From contig NZ_BSUG01000024.1 of the NCBI RefSeq assembly GCF_030161475.1, positions 1-64,000 on the forward strand: a stretch of DNA of 64,000 bases, read 5' to 3'. This document shows, in pieces, positions 32,107 through 40,010 of the stretch. Source of the DNA: Tetragenococcus halophilus subsp. flandriensis (GTDB lineage: Bacteria; Bacillota; Bacilli; Lactobacillales; Enterococcaceae). The notes below the pieces were generated by a model, which had not been told where the DNA came from, did no database searches, and saw only the letters and a program-made list of their open reading frames with translations. The number at the start of each line of letters is the position of its first letter. Position 1 is the stretch's first letter. The position numbers and the translations under genes are program-made.

Positions 32107-32868
32107 ATGACATATACAATTAAAGAAATAGCTGATATGGCCGATATCAGTACAAGAACACTACGGTATTACGATCAAATCGCTTTATTAAAGCCGACAA
32201 CGATTTCAGCTTCAGGGTATCGTCTTTATGGAGAAAAAGAAACTGATCGTTTACAACAGATACTTCTTTATCGTTCTTTAGGGTTAAAATTAGCACAAAT
32301 TCAATCCATATTAGATGATCCAGCGTTCAATACGCTTGCTGCTTTAGAAGAACACCAAAGTAATTTGGAAGAGGAAAAAGAAAAGATTAACCAATTACTA
32401 GCTACCGTTAAAAAAACTATCCAGTATACAAAAGGAGAGATTAGCATGAACACAGCAGAAAAATTTGAGGGATTTAAAAAAGAACGTCTAGATAAAAATG
32501 AAAAACTATACGGAGAAGAAATTAGGGAGAAGTATGGCGAAGAAACCATTGAAAAATCTAACAAAAAATTCATGAATCTCAGCAAAGCAGATTTTCAAAA
32601 GATGCAAGAAGTAGAAGATGAATTATTTGAAAAGCTAGGCCAGCTAGCTATTTCACAGGATTTAACTTCACAAGAAGCTAAAGAAGTATACAACTTGCAT
32701 AAACAATGGCTTATGTATTCCTGGCCAAACTATTCAGCAAAAGCACACAAAAGTTTAGTAGATATGTATCTTGCCGATAATCGTTTTGCCGATTATTACA
32801 ATAACCGCGCAGGAAAAGATGTCGCTTCACTTTTGCATGATGCCGTTATTAAGTATGCTAAAGATTAA
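32107..32868 (+). CDS. tipA: TipA-type MerR regulator (TipAL-like)
   Basis: A 253-aa multidrug-sensing activator. The N-terminal MerR domain (I-K-E-I-A-D-M-A-D-I-S-T-R-T-L-R-Y-Y-D) and coiled coil (about 75-110) are followed by a TipAS domain (about 120-253), a helical antibiotic-recognition domain that binds thiopeptides in Streptomyces. Size is the same as Streptomyces TipAL. A strong internal ribosome binding site and ATG at codon 114 would give a separate TipAS-like drug-binding protein of 140 aa. The gene has an autoregulatory-looking promoter and is divergent from a MerR-ABC exporter operon, so both may respond to related drugs. Confidence 0.92.
   Translation: MTYTIKEIADMADISTRTLRYYDQIALLKPTTISASGYRLYGEKETDRLQQILLYRSLGLKLAQIQSILDDPAFNTLAALEEHQSNLEEEKEKINQLLATVKKTIQYTKGEISMNTAEKFEGFKKERLDKNEKLYGEEIREKYGEETIEKSNKKFMNLSKADFQKMQEVEDELFEKLGQLAISQDLTSQEAKEVYNLHKQWLMYSWPNYSAKAHKSLVDMYLADNRFADYYNNRAGKDVASLLHDAVIKYAKD
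32431..32448 (+). promoter_or_regulatory. Internal ribosome binding site and start for a TipAS-like product
   Basis: AAAGGAG (32431-32437) lies 8 nt before an in-frame ATG (32446-32448, codon 114). Translation from here would give 140 residues beginning M-N-T-A-E-K-F-E-G-F. Streptomyces tipA is known to make both TipAL (253 aa) and TipAS (144 aa) from one gene in this way. Confidence 0.65.
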
Positions 32869-32972
32869 CACAAAAATATGATAAAATTTTTACTATTTTA
32901 AGAATAGAAACTATCAAACATTAAATTGGAAAATTATCATAATTCTTTCTATTATCGTCCTTGTAAATGCAA

Positions 32973-33010
32973 AAAAACGACTTGATAGGTTAAATTATCA
33001 AGTCGTTTTT
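32973..33010. terminator. Bidirectional terminator between tipA and cvpA genes
   Basis: AAAAACGACTTGATA (32973-32987) pairs perfectly with TATCAAGTCGTTTTT (32996-33010). It serves the convergent tipA-like and CvpA genes. Confidence 0.9.
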
Positions 33011-33023
33011 ATACAAAAGATGT

Positions 33024-33515
33024 TTAAAGTTCTTCTACTTTTTCTGAAAGAACTGGAGTATCTTCCACAATTGTCTGAGCTAGTGTTGAATCTGAAACGG
33101 TTTGTTGCGCAAACGCATTGGGAACAAAAGCAAATAAATTTAACAATAAAAAGATAGCTAAATATACTTTTACAACACCAAACGCACCACCTAACCAGCG
33201 ATTTAAAATATTTAACAAAGGCAAACTGGCCAAAAAATTAAGCGACGATCCTATAATACTCCATAAGATTCTTATACCAATAAATAAAATCACAAAAGCA
33301 AGCGCTTGATAATAAAATAACTCTGAATTTCCACTACTTGAACCGGGAAAAGGAATCCAACGTAAATATGGAGATAGCCTATCAAAATATAAATACGAAA
33401 CAGCAAGCGCAATAATAAAACCAGTTAAGCCGACAACTTGTAATACCAACCCACTTCTCAGCCCAATGAAGAAGCCACCGACTAAAATAAGTAAAATGAG
33501 CAATGTTAATATCAT
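33024..33515 (-). CDS. CvpA family membrane protein
   Basis: A 163-aa protein with four predicted membrane segments, matching the CvpA family (colicin V production accessory). The N-terminal L-I-L-L-I-L-V-G-G-F-F-I-G-L-R-S-G pattern is typical. In many Firmicutes cvpA is next to mutS2, but here it stands alone. Its cellular role is poorly defined; in some bacteria it affects envelope function. It ends at the shared terminator with the TipA-like gene. Confidence 0.88.
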   Translation of the reverse strand: MILTLLILLILVGGFFIGLRSGLVLQVVGLTGFIIALAVSYLYFDRLSPYLRWIPFPGSSSGNSELFYYQALAFVILFIGIRILWSIIGSSLNFLASLPLLNILNRWLGGAFGVVKVYLAIFLLLNLFAFVPNAFAQQTVSDSTLAQTIVEDTPVLSEKVEEL

Positions 33516-33680
33516 TCTAGTTTCTTCCTTTCCTGTTTATTGCCAAGGCATTCATCTCTTCTTTTAAACTTTTATTTCTATAAATCACATTTTACATGGG
33601 TATACTGTTATTATGACAAAAATCACAAATTTTTATCATTTTTATAATTTAATACGACTGTTACTTTTACTGAGTTAGAT

Positions 33681-33890
33681 CCAATAGCCATATTTATGGC
33701 CCTTTCTTTGACTGACTTGGGGACAATTACTTGATACATGGTCTTTCCTTGAATTAAACTTGGGCCAATTATCCTGCGTATGGCCCTTCTTCCATCTATC
33801 TTCGGGACATTCATTTTGCCTTTGGGCTCTCACCAGCTAAACTTAAGACCAAAACTCTACAAGTGGCCCTTTATTGTCGGATTTAGAACC
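33681..33890 (-). repeat. Degenerate 42-bp tandem repeat array (locus 1)
   Basis: Five contiguous units are anchored at 33698, 33740, 33782, 33824 and 33865 (plus-strand TGG(C/T)CCTT or a variant). In minus-strand sense, units share AAAGAAAGGG, ATTGTCCCCAAGT and CAAGTAATTG blocks with the arrays at 53.5 and 59.9 kb. A 63-codon minus-strand frame crosses it, showing a 14-residue periodicity, but it has no good start and is probably not a gene. The array lies downstream of the uracil-DNA glycosylase gene. It fills most of the 33516-33952 gap; the rest is featureless. Confidence 0.7.
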
Positions 33891-33952
33891 AGTAATTTTG
33901 ATTAAATCTTTTTAGCTTTGTATTAACTTAAAAAACTTACAAATGACTATTT

Positions 33953-34606
33953 TTACTTAACGCTCCTTGTTACTTTGCGAATAAGTTTAGATAAGTTATC
34001 CCAATCCTGATCGATTGTTTTTTCTAAATCACGATTATAAAGCATTGCAGCAGGGTGATACATTGGATAAATATAATAATTTTCTTCTGTTTTCTCATAA
34101 TTTTTGCGATCTTTTGACAGCTTATAGATCGGTTGTTGAAGCGTTTGCCCATGGTAATTAGAGACTGTATACTGATTTCCTAGTAAACGTTTCATTGCAC
34201 TATTTCCCAATGTAACAATAACCTTAGGCGCTATACGCTTTATTTCAAAATCCAAAAAGGGCGCGAAAAGTTTGATTTCTGTTTTATTAGGCGTTCGGTT
34301 CGGATAGCTCTTTTTTTCCTCCCCGCTCTTATTGGTTCTTTTCTTTACACTATATGGACGACATCTAACAACGCTTGTCATGTAAATGTCTTCTCTATGT
34401 AGGCCAATTCTTTCAAGGGCTTTATTCAAGCCTTTTCCCGCTTGACCACTAAAAGGGATTTGCGTTTTGATTTCTGTTTGCCCAGGCGCTTCAGCTACCA
34501 GCATAACCGCAGCATCTTCTGCACCTCTACCAGGTAAAAAACTTTCTAATTGAAACTTTTTGCTTTTGGTCATTATGTCATTTTTGAGTTCTTTCGGATA
34601 CTCCAT
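33953..34606 (-). CDS. Uracil-DNA glycosylase family protein (family 4/5-like)
   Basis: A 217-aa DNA repair enzyme that removes uracil from DNA. Motif 1 is V-A-E-A-P-G-Q-T-E, followed by P-F-S-G-Q-A-G-K-G-L. Motif 2 is Y-P-M-Y-H-P-A-A-M-L near the C-terminus. The four cysteines that hold the iron-sulfur cluster in family 4 enzymes are not present; only one (V-V-R-C-R-P) is seen, so it belongs to a cluster-less branch. An insertion rich in lysine (about 95-120) is notable. The ATG at 34606 is preferred over a TTG at 34618, but neither has a clear ribosome binding site. Confidence 0.85.
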   Translation of the reverse strand: MEYPKELKNDIMTKSKKFQLESFLPGRGAEDAAVMLVAEAPGQTEIKTQIPFSGQAGKGLNKALERIGLHREDIYMTSVVRCRPYSVKKRTNKSGEEKKSYPNRTPNKTEIKLFAPFLDFEIKRIAPKVIVTLGNSAMKRLLGNQYTVSNYHGQTLQQPIYKLSKDRKNYEKTEENYYIYPMYHPAAMLYNRDLEKTIDQDWDNLSKLIRKVTRSVK

Positions 34607-34753
34607 TGTAAATACCAATATTCATCACACTCACTAACTTCTAATATTTTTTATAATTTCTATTAATAACCCATTTATTAATAAAATCTTTTGTAAGTAA
34701 GGGCTAGCATAATCCTAATCACTTCACAAGACAACTTAACATTAAATAAAATA

Positions 34754-34810
34754 AAAAGACAAATCAAATATCCTCTCTTAACATTACAGAGATTCCATTT
34801 GATTTGCCTT
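34754..34810 (-). terminator. Terminator after the first LysM protein gene
   Basis: On the minus strand the arms AAATCAAAT-GGAATCTCT and AGAGAGGAT-ATTTGATTT pair with small mismatches and are followed by GTCTTTTTATTTT. It lies 50 nt past the stop codon. Confidence 0.8.
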
Positions 34811-34859
34811 TACTTTAATCTTTTTCTTTACCTAATAAATTATTAAGTTAGCACTGAAT

Positions 34860-35546
34860 TTATGCAGTTACCCATTGTGAAGGGCCAACTTCATCATATA
34901 ATTTTTGTGCTGCTGCATCTTGAACATGTTCAGGTGCGTTTGCAGCAGGTTGCCCTTGATATTCTGAAGGAGCTACAGAATCCCATGTACTTTGTAAGAA
35001 TTGGAATTTACCTGATGCACCAGATGATGGGTTAGTTGCATGGATATCTCCACCAGATTCACGTTGCGCGATTTGTTTCAAATGATCGTTAACTTCAACA
35101 GATGAATCGCTAGAATTGTCAGCTTCTGGAGCTGGTTGTTCTTCTTGTGCAGGAGCTTCTTCTTGCACTGGTTCTTCTGCTGGTTGTTCAGGAGCTGGTT
35201 GTTCTTCTTCAACCGGTTGTGCTGGTTCAGCAGGTTGTTGTTCTTGTACTGGTGCTTGTTGTTCTTGTACTGGTGCTTCTTCTTGTGCAGGGGCTTGTTC
35301 ACCGTTTCCGTCTGTTGGAATAGTTAATTCTTCGCCTACATAAATCATGTTTTTATCTTTAATATCATTTGCTTCGACGATTGAATCGATCAAGCTTTTG
35401 TCTCCGACATATTGTTTAGAAATTTTTCCTAATGTATCGTCTGCTTGAATCGTATAAAGTTCATCTGCATTTGCAGTTGTTGTACCAACTGCGAAAACAG
35501 TTCCTGCTGTTAGTGCTGTTCCTAGTAATAATTTTTTAAGTTTCAT
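34860..35546 (-). CDS. Secreted LysM protein with transglycosylase-like C-terminus, copy 1
   Basis: A 228-aa exported wall protein. A signal peptide (about 1-28, ending T-A-N-A) is followed by one LysM peptidoglycan-binding domain ([13 protein letters not shown], about 31-77), a Pro/Glu/Gln-rich linker with P-V-Q-E-Q-Q-type repeats (about 82-145), and a C-terminal domain (about 152-228) with [17 protein letters not shown] and A-A-Q-K-L-Y. The C-terminal domain resembles Rpf/transglycosylase-like domains with a catalytic-type glutamate, so wall remodelling is the likely role. A close paralogue lies at 49904-50629, with a shared leader. Confidence 0.9.
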   Translation of the reverse strand: MKLKKLLLGTALTAGTVFAVGTTTANADELYTIQADDTLGKISKQYVGDKSLIDSIVEANDIKDKNMIYVGEELTIPTDGNGEQAPAQEEAPVQEQQAPVQEQQPAEPAQPVEEEQPAPEQPAEEPVQEEAPAQEEQPAPEADNSSDSSVEVNDHLKQIAQRESGGDIHATNPSSGASGKFQFLQSTWDSVAPSEYQGQPAANAPEHVQDAAAQKLYDEVGPSQWVTA

Positions 35547-35554
35547 TAAATAGT

Positions 35555-35660
35555 ACCTCCAAGATTTTTTAACTATGTGGCCTTTCCACGAACATTAATT
35601 TACCATAAATTAAGTTTTCGTGTGTTAAGGGTCAATAACATTTCATTACATTTATAACGA
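35555..35660 (-). promoter_or_regulatory. Conserved promoter/leader of LysM gene 1
   Basis: On the minus strand TTGACC (35630-35635) and TAATTT (35607-35612) are spaced 17 bp. GTGG/CCAC hairpin sequence (about 35577-35589) is followed by AAAAAATCTTGGAGGT before the start. The block AATGTAATGAAATGTTATT just upstream is also kept (with changes) before LysM gene 2. The remainder of 35547-35863 holds only the next gene's terminator. Confidence 0.5.
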
Positions 35661-35818
35661 AATGAAAACAAAATGAAATATTTCAGTATATAAACATTGT
35701 CAATTCAAGGTTTTCTACCTATCTATCTATGTAGTTAGTATCATTTTTCCAATGAAAAAAATTATTTTTTTGGGGGAAATTTTTCTTTACAAGGATAAAA
35801 ATAAAAGTTTTTACAGCA

Positions 35819-35855
35819 AAAAATCCTCACTAAAATAATTTCAATGAGGATTTTT
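35819..35855 (-). terminator. Terminator after the small membrane protein gene
   Basis: AAAAATCCTCA (35819-35829) pairs perfectly with TGAGGATTTTT (35845-35855), 8 nt past the stop codon. Confidence 0.85.
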
Positions 35856-35863
35856 ATTCATTT

Positions 35864-36181
35864 TTACTTTAATAACAAACTAATCAACCAACCAACAATA
35901 GCTAACATTATAACGTAACTAATAAGTGTATTAGCGATACCCATACGAAAACTCCAAATATATAACGCTAATAAAACTGTTGCGACGATAATTGCTGCTA
36001 TAATAAGCCATGCGGGCATTTTTAAAATAGCTAAGCCACCAGCGATTAGTACAACACCACTTACTGCCAAACTTAAGAAATCTGATTTTAGAAACTCATT
36101 TACGGGAAATTCGACAAAACCCCAAGCATCTACAATTAAACCAACAATTACCATAGTCCAACCTAGAATCTGTAAACCCAT
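35864..36181 (-). CDS. Small membrane protein under TetR control
   Basis: A 105-aa protein with four hydrophobic segments (about 3-20, 37-54, 57-78 and 82-104) and few charged residues. I do not recognise a family. The ATG at 36181 is chosen because AAAGGAG lies 8 nt upstream; an in-frame ATG at 36199 overlaps that site. An inverted repeat of the same GAATGAAT/ATTCATTC type as found before the upstream TetR gene precedes it, so it is probably regulated by that protein. Confidence 0.75.
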   Translation of the reverse strand: MGLQILGWTMVIVGLIVDAWGFVEFPVNEFLKSDFLSLAVSGVVLIAGGLAILKMPAWLIIAAIIVATVLLALYIWSFRMGIANTLISYVIMLAIVGWLISLLLK

Positions 36182-36217
36182 TATACTCACTCCTTTCATT
36201 TTTGATTCAATTTTTTT

Positions 36218-36242
36218 GAATGAATATTAATAAAATTCATTC
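36218..36242. promoter_or_regulatory. Probable TetR operator before the small membrane protein gene
   Basis: GAATGAAT (36218-36225) and ATTCATTC (36235-36242) form an inverted repeat with a 9-nt centre. The same TGAATGAA/TTCATTCA arms occur at 36886-36917 before the TetR gene. Confidence 0.65.
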
Positions 36243-36261
36243 ATTATAACTTAAAATAATT

Positions 36262-36281
36262 CGCCACTGTTTTTAGTGGCG
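36262..36281 (-). terminator. Short hairpin at the end of the TetR gene
   Basis: CGCCACT (36262-36268) and AGTGGCG (36275-36281) form a perfect stem directly after the TetR stop codon. The U-run on the minus strand is imperfect (AATTATTTT). Confidence 0.55.
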
Positions 36282-36282
36282 T

Positions 36283-36864
36283 TTATTTGTTTGCACTAAG
36301 CCCATCCACGATCATATCAGCCAATATTTCTAAAATTTGTGGGTAATTATTTGTTCTAACTTCCTCTTTATGATTATCAACAACAACTAAAGCATTAAAC
36401 AAAGCCAATGTAGTTTCCATATCGATATCTTGTCGAAACTCGCCGATTTCTTGCCAACGTTCAATATTTTCAATCAAAAAACTATAAACTAAACTATCTT
36501 GCCAAGTATTTTTATTTTTATCATGATTTGTAATTAATTGGCTCACCTCGGAATTTTGGTACCACTCTGCTAAAATCGGGTTTTGTTTACTCGTTTGAAT
36601 GATCGTCGTGATAAATTGCTTGATAGTTTCCTTTGGTGATTGACTTGTATCGATTTGTGACACGATTTTATATTTAGCTGCTTCATTTTCTGCTTGATAA
36701 ACTTCATAGAAAATCTCTTCTTTAGAGGAATAATACTTATAAAAAGTTCCTACTGCCACATTTGCTTTTTTTGTTATTGCTGCAATATTTGTTTTCTTAA
36801 ATCCTTGCTCTAAAAAGAGTTCCCTAGCTGCAGTGAACAGTGTTTGTTTTTTATCTAGCTGCAT
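36283..36864 (-). CDS. TetR/AcrR-family repressor
   Basis: A 193-aa regulator. The N-terminal HTH reads F-L-E-Q-G-F-K-K-T-N-I-A-A-I-T-K-K-A-N-V and then V-G-T-F-Y-K-Y-Y-S-S-K-E-E-I-F, which is classic TetR. The C-terminal helical part (about 60-193) is the ligand and dimer domain; ligand unknown. The ribosome binding site is a run of nine G residues, 7 nt before the ATG, an unusual homopolymer. Matching inverted repeats lie upstream of this gene and of the next small membrane protein gene, so the repressor likely controls both. Confidence 0.92.
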   Translation of the reverse strand: MQLDKKQTLFTAARELFLEQGFKKTNIAAITKKANVAVGTFYKYYSSKEEIFYEVYQAENEAAKYKIVSQIDTSQSPKETIKQFITTIIQTSKQNPILAEWYQNSEVSQLITNHDKNKNTWQDSLVYSFLIENIERWQEIGEFRQDIDMETTLALFNALVVVDNHKEEVRTNNYPQILEILADMIVDGLSANK

Positions 36865-36871
36865 CCAATCA

Positions 36872-36880
36872 CCCCCCCCC
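36872..36880 (-). other. Nine-G homopolymer acting as ribosome binding site
   Basis: On the minus strand a run of nine G residues sits 7 nt before the TetR start codon and is the only candidate Shine-Dalgarno sequence. Slippage here would change its spacing and strength, so phase variation of the repressor level is possible. Confidence 0.45.
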
Positions 36881-36885
36881 TAAAT

Positions 36886-36917
36886 AATGAATGAATTATT
36901 TTTGTGTTCATTCATTA
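36886..36917. promoter_or_regulatory. Probable TetR operator upstream of its own gene
   Basis: AATGAATGAA (36886-36895) and TTCATTCATT (36908-36917) form a perfect 10-bp inverted repeat with a 12-nt centre. The same arms occur at 36218-36242. Confidence 0.7.
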
Positions 36918-36969
36918 TAATACATTAATCACTATAATTTGTCAACAGTATAGCTAGGATTATAATAAG

Positions 36970-37015
36970 AAAGTCACCAAAACAAATATGTAGCATTGCT
37001 TCAGTGACTTTTTAA
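36970..37015 (-). terminator. Terminator after the 2-hydroxyacid dehydrogenase gene
   Basis: AAAGTCAC (36970-36977) pairs with GTGACTTT (37004-37011), with T-rich sequence after it; 22 nt past the stop codon. Confidence 0.65.
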
Positions 37016-37036
37016 CTTAAAAATAGTTTTTTCTAT

Positions 37037-37984
37037 TTACACTAAATCATTAATTTCTTTTCCTTGGAATAATTGAATCGTTTGTCTTACTGCTTCTTGT
37101 GCCATTTCATTTCTAGCTTCGTAGGTATCATTTCCAATGTGCGGTGTCATAACTACATTAGATAATTGTAATAATCCTTCGGTAAACTCAGGTTCAAATT
37201 CATGTACATCAAGTGCAGCGCCAGCGATTTCTTTTTCTTTAAGTGCGTCTACAAGGTCTGTTTCTTTTAATAATGAACCTCTAGCACAGTTTATTAAATA
37301 GGCTTCTTTTCTCATTTTTTTCAATTCGTTTTTTGTGATCATATGATAATTATCGTCATTAGCCGAACAGTTCAAAGTAACATAATCTGCTTCTGTCAGC
37401 GCTTTATCCAAACTAACTTTTTTAGCATTTAATTTATCCGTGATGTCAGTAGAAATATCTTTGGGATCGACAAACATGACAGACATATCTAATGCATTGG
37501 CTATTTTAGCAACTTTTTGCCCGACACGACCGAACCCTATAATAGCTATTTTTTTATTTGATACTTGGTATCCTCCTAAGTATCCTGTAACTCGCCAACC
37601 TTTAAACTGATTTTGTTCACAGATTTCTTGGCCTTTTCTAATATCCCTTGATAAAGCAAGTAATATAGTTATCGTTAATTCAGCAGTAGATTGTATAGCT
37701 GCATAAGTCGGAGTATTTGTTATTAAAATATTTTGGGCTCTGGCTGTTGCAATATCAATATTACTATAACCATCGCCGATATTGGCAATCAGCTTAAGGT
37801 TCTCAGCATTTTCCAGCATTTCTTTGGTAATCGTCACGTTCACTGCTGTTATCAATACATTTGCTGCAGCGATCTCTTTTTCCAGTTCTTTTTCATCGCT
37901 AAGATAATTTACTTGAAAGGACTGTTTTTCCAAAAGTTCTTTACTTTTTTCTGGTAAATCAACTGTTACTAATACTGTTGGCAT
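37037..37984 (-). CDS. D-isomer specific 2-hydroxyacid dehydrogenase
   Basis: A 315-aa NAD(P)-dependent oxidoreductase of the D-2-hydroxyacid dehydrogenase family (glyoxylate/hydroxypyruvate reductase, phosphoglycerate dehydrogenase and relatives). The nucleotide-binding loop is I-I-G-F-G-R-V-G-Q-K-V. Catalytic residues are seen as the arginine in N-C-A-R-G-S-L, the glutamate in V-H-E-F-E-P-E, and the histidine in T-P-H-I-G-N-D. No C-terminal ACT domain is present, so it is not the long form of SerA. It appears monocistronic. Substrate (hydroxypyruvate, glyoxylate or other 2-ketoacid) is not predictable. Confidence 0.92.
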   Translation of the reverse strand: MPTVLVTVDLPEKSKELLEKQSFQVNYLSDEKELEKEIAAANVLITAVNVTITKEMLENAENLKLIANIGDGYSNIDIATARAQNILITNTPTYAAIQSTAELTITILLALSRDIRKGQEICEQNQFKGWRVTGYLGGYQVSNKKIAIIGFGRVGQKVAKIANALDMSVMFVDPKDISTDITDKLNAKKVSLDKALTEADYVTLNCSANDDNYHMITKNELKKMRKEAYLINCARGSLLKETDLVDALKEKEIAGAALDVHEFEPEFTEGLLQLSNVVMTPHIGNDTYEARNEMAQEAVRQTIQLFQGKEINDLV

Positions 37985-38071
37985 TATCTTTCCTCCTAAT
38001 CAAATCAAAACACGCGAGTAAAAAACAATCATTTTATTACGGCTTTAGTATAATTTATTTTCTTATTTTAT

Positions 38072-38755
38072 TCAAAAATATCCCCTTACGCCTACAAGGA
38101 ACATATAAAGAGCTAAAGTAATGAATAAAGCTAGCCAAAGATTAAGTATAGGCATGATTTGAACAATTAAGCTCCCTACGCCCACGCCAATGATAAATAT
38201 AAGCAATGTTAAACTTAAATTTATTAAATCTTTTTTAGCAGCCACGTCTTTATTAAAAAGCATTTTATAAAGATTATTCATCAAATTTTTAGTATTTCCT
38301 GTCATGATCCCATCATTAACTGTCGTTGTACCAATTTCTCTAAAAATCGTTAATTCATAGCCCGAAATTAGACCCAATAAAAATACCATTAGAGCGTCAG
38401 AAATAGAGTTTTGAAAAATAGCAATCATTAGTAATAAAGCACCTTGTATTAAAAGAAAAACTTGATATTTTTTTAATGCCGCTTGCTGTGTTTTTTGAAT
38501 AACAAGCTCTCCTAAAAAAGCTCCTAAAGCAAAGCCTGCGAATACACTAACATGTCCCCAAGCTTCTATAAATTGTCCAGTAAAAAGTTTACTGCTAAAA
38601 GAAACCATATTTCCTGTTTGTGCACTAACAAATACACCATCTTTTTCCATAAAAGTATAAGCATCGATAAAACCCATCAGAAAAGTCGCAGCCACCGTTA
38701 AATAAGTTAAAACTTCTGTATGATTTTTCTTCATTAATTGATTTATTGCCAGCAC
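38072..38755 (-). CDS. YoaK/DUF1275 family membrane protein
   Basis: A 227-aa membrane protein with about six segments. The family pattern A-A-T-F-L-M-G-F-I-D-A-Y-T-F and V-S-A-Q-T-G-N-M-V at the N-terminus is clear. Function of the family is unknown; some members are linked to small-molecule transport. The start is uncertain: GTG at 38755 gives the full length, while an ATG at 38734 gives 220 aa, and neither has a well-spaced ribosome binding site. Confidence 0.85.
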   Translation of the reverse strand: MLAINQLMKKNHTEVLTYLTVAATFLMGFIDAYTFMEKDGVFVSAQTGNMVSFSSKLFTGQFIEAWGHVSVFAGFALGAFLGELVIQKTQQAALKKYQVFLLIQGALLLMIAIFQNSISDALMVFLLGLISGYELTIFREIGTTTVNDGIMTGNTKNLMNNLYKMLFNKDVAAKKDLINLSLTLLIFIIGVGVGSLIVQIMPILNLWLALFITLALYMFLVGVRGYF

Positions 38756-38875
38756 CTTCTTTACATAAGGATCACTTACCGCCCCAATTTTTTCTTATTC
38801 TATACTTTTTTTATAAAAAAGTTAAGTATAAAATTTTTTAGTTTATTTTCTCTTTAAACAATTGCTTTAAAAATG

Positions 38876-38920
38876 AAAAAGTCACTCGAGTTAGTTTTAC
38901 TAATTTCGAGTGACTCTTTT
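38876..38920 (-). terminator. Terminator of the ABC-2 exporter operon
   Basis: GTCACTCGA (38881-38889) pairs with TCGAGTGAC (38906-38914), with extra TTAG/CTAA pairing inside and A/T-rich flanks. It lies just past the last permease stop codon. Confidence 0.85.
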
Positions 38921-38924
38921 CTGA

Positions 38925-40010
38925 TTATCTTCGTGTGGAGCGTTCCATCAAGTTAATGCCAATTCCCATAAATAACGTGCCCATCAACAACAAAATTCCA
39001 ATAGGTTGTAAGATGTCGATCAGAGAATAGTTATTGATTATAACATCATTCATACTCTGAAGGCCATGTTTAATAGGCATTAACTCACCTAAAAACAAAA
39101 TCAACCGATTTTCTACTATATCAATTGGCCAGAAAGCCCCGCCTAACATTGCCATTGATGTGACGACAATAGGAATTGTCACTTGCAGCGATTGTGGTGT
39201 AGGAACAATACTTACTAATAAAATTCCTAAGGAAACAATCGAAAAGGTAAATGACAATATAATAACAATCATTGGTAGATAATTGGTTCCCATATCGACA
39301 CCTAACATATTCGTTAAGATGAAAAAAGAGAGAACAATCTGTAATAAACCGACTAAAAAGTAATGGAAAAGATCCCCTAAATAAATCTGAGTTTTTTTAA
39401 GAGGTGAAATGATCAAACGATCCCACGTTCCCTTCCGTTTTTCTTCTAAAAGATTCATTTGTAAAGATAAAATAGTAAAAGCTGAAAAGTAAAGCGTCAT
39501 TCCAATAAGTACGGTTATTTGAAGTTCTGTGTTGTATCTTTGGGTACCGTTTCCCTCAGACTTTTCAACTGTTATAAGTTCTTCTACTTCAATCTCACGC
39601 TCTGGAAATTCTTCTTGCACTTCTTCTAAGCGTTGATGTTGGTTAAATACTTGATGAACATGTTGATCAACCGCTTGTAAGTGTTCACTTTCCTGTCCGA
39701 CTAAAAAATGATAGTTGTTTCCTTCTATTTCAAGTGCAAATGGGGTATTACTCATACGAATATCTTCTTCTGCCATCTCATTACTTGTGACTGTAAAATC
39801 CATTGTTTCATCTTCATTCAAACGATTTACCCATTCATCTAGTTCATTATCCGTTAATTCATTACTATATACTTGAACTTCCACAGACGAATCATCTACC
39901 TGAACGTTTCCCATGACAAGAACGAATAAGACTGTTAAGCCCGTAAACATTAGGATTAAAAATGGCTTTTTTATTAATCTTTTCCATTGAAGTATAAACA
40001 CATCAAACAT
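38925..40010 (-). CDS. ABC-2 type permease with large extracellular loop
   Basis: A 361-aa membrane protein. One N-terminal segment (about 17-34) is followed by an extracellular domain of about 140 residues, very rich in Glu/Asp, and then five or six C-terminal membrane segments (about 172-355), the layout of ABC2_membrane_3 (YhgE/YhaP) exporter subunits. The stop of the preceding, broken permease gene and this ATG are directly adjacent (TAAATG). It probably forms one exporter with that permease and the ATPase at 41293-42225; if the partner is truly inactive, the transporter may be non-functional. Confidence 0.88.
   Translation of the reverse strand: MFDVFILQWKRLIKKPFLILMFTGLTVLFVLVMGNVQVDDSSVEVQVYSNELTDNELDEWVNRLNEDETMDFTVTSNEMAEEDIRMSNTPFALEIEGNNYHFLVGQESEHLQAVDQHVHQVFNQHQRLEEVQEEFPEREIEVEELITVEKSEGNGTQRYNTELQITVLIGMTLYFSAFTILSLQMNLLEEKRKGTWDRLIISPLKKTQIYLGDLFHYFLVGLLQIVLSFFILTNMLGVDMGTNYLPMIVIILSFTFSIVSLGILLVSIVPTPQSLQVTIPIVVTSMAMLGGAFWPIDIVENRLILFLGELMPIKHGLQSMNDVIINNYSLIDILQPIGILLLMGTLFMGIGINLMERSTRR

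Noticed and set aside
34600-34618. TTG at 34618 as start of the uracil-DNA glycosylase
   Set aside because: The ATG four codons later is a more usual start, and no SD supports the TTG.
35116-35343. Cys/Ser/Gly-rich plus-strand frame
   Set aside because: Antisense of the Pro/Glu/Gln repeat linker of the LysM protein; low complexity explains it.
35630-35660. A consensus WalR box upstream of LysM gene 1
   Set aside because: The direct repeat TGTAAT/TGTTAT is spaced by 4 and not 5 nt, and the second gene keeps only one half, so it is not listed as a WalR site.
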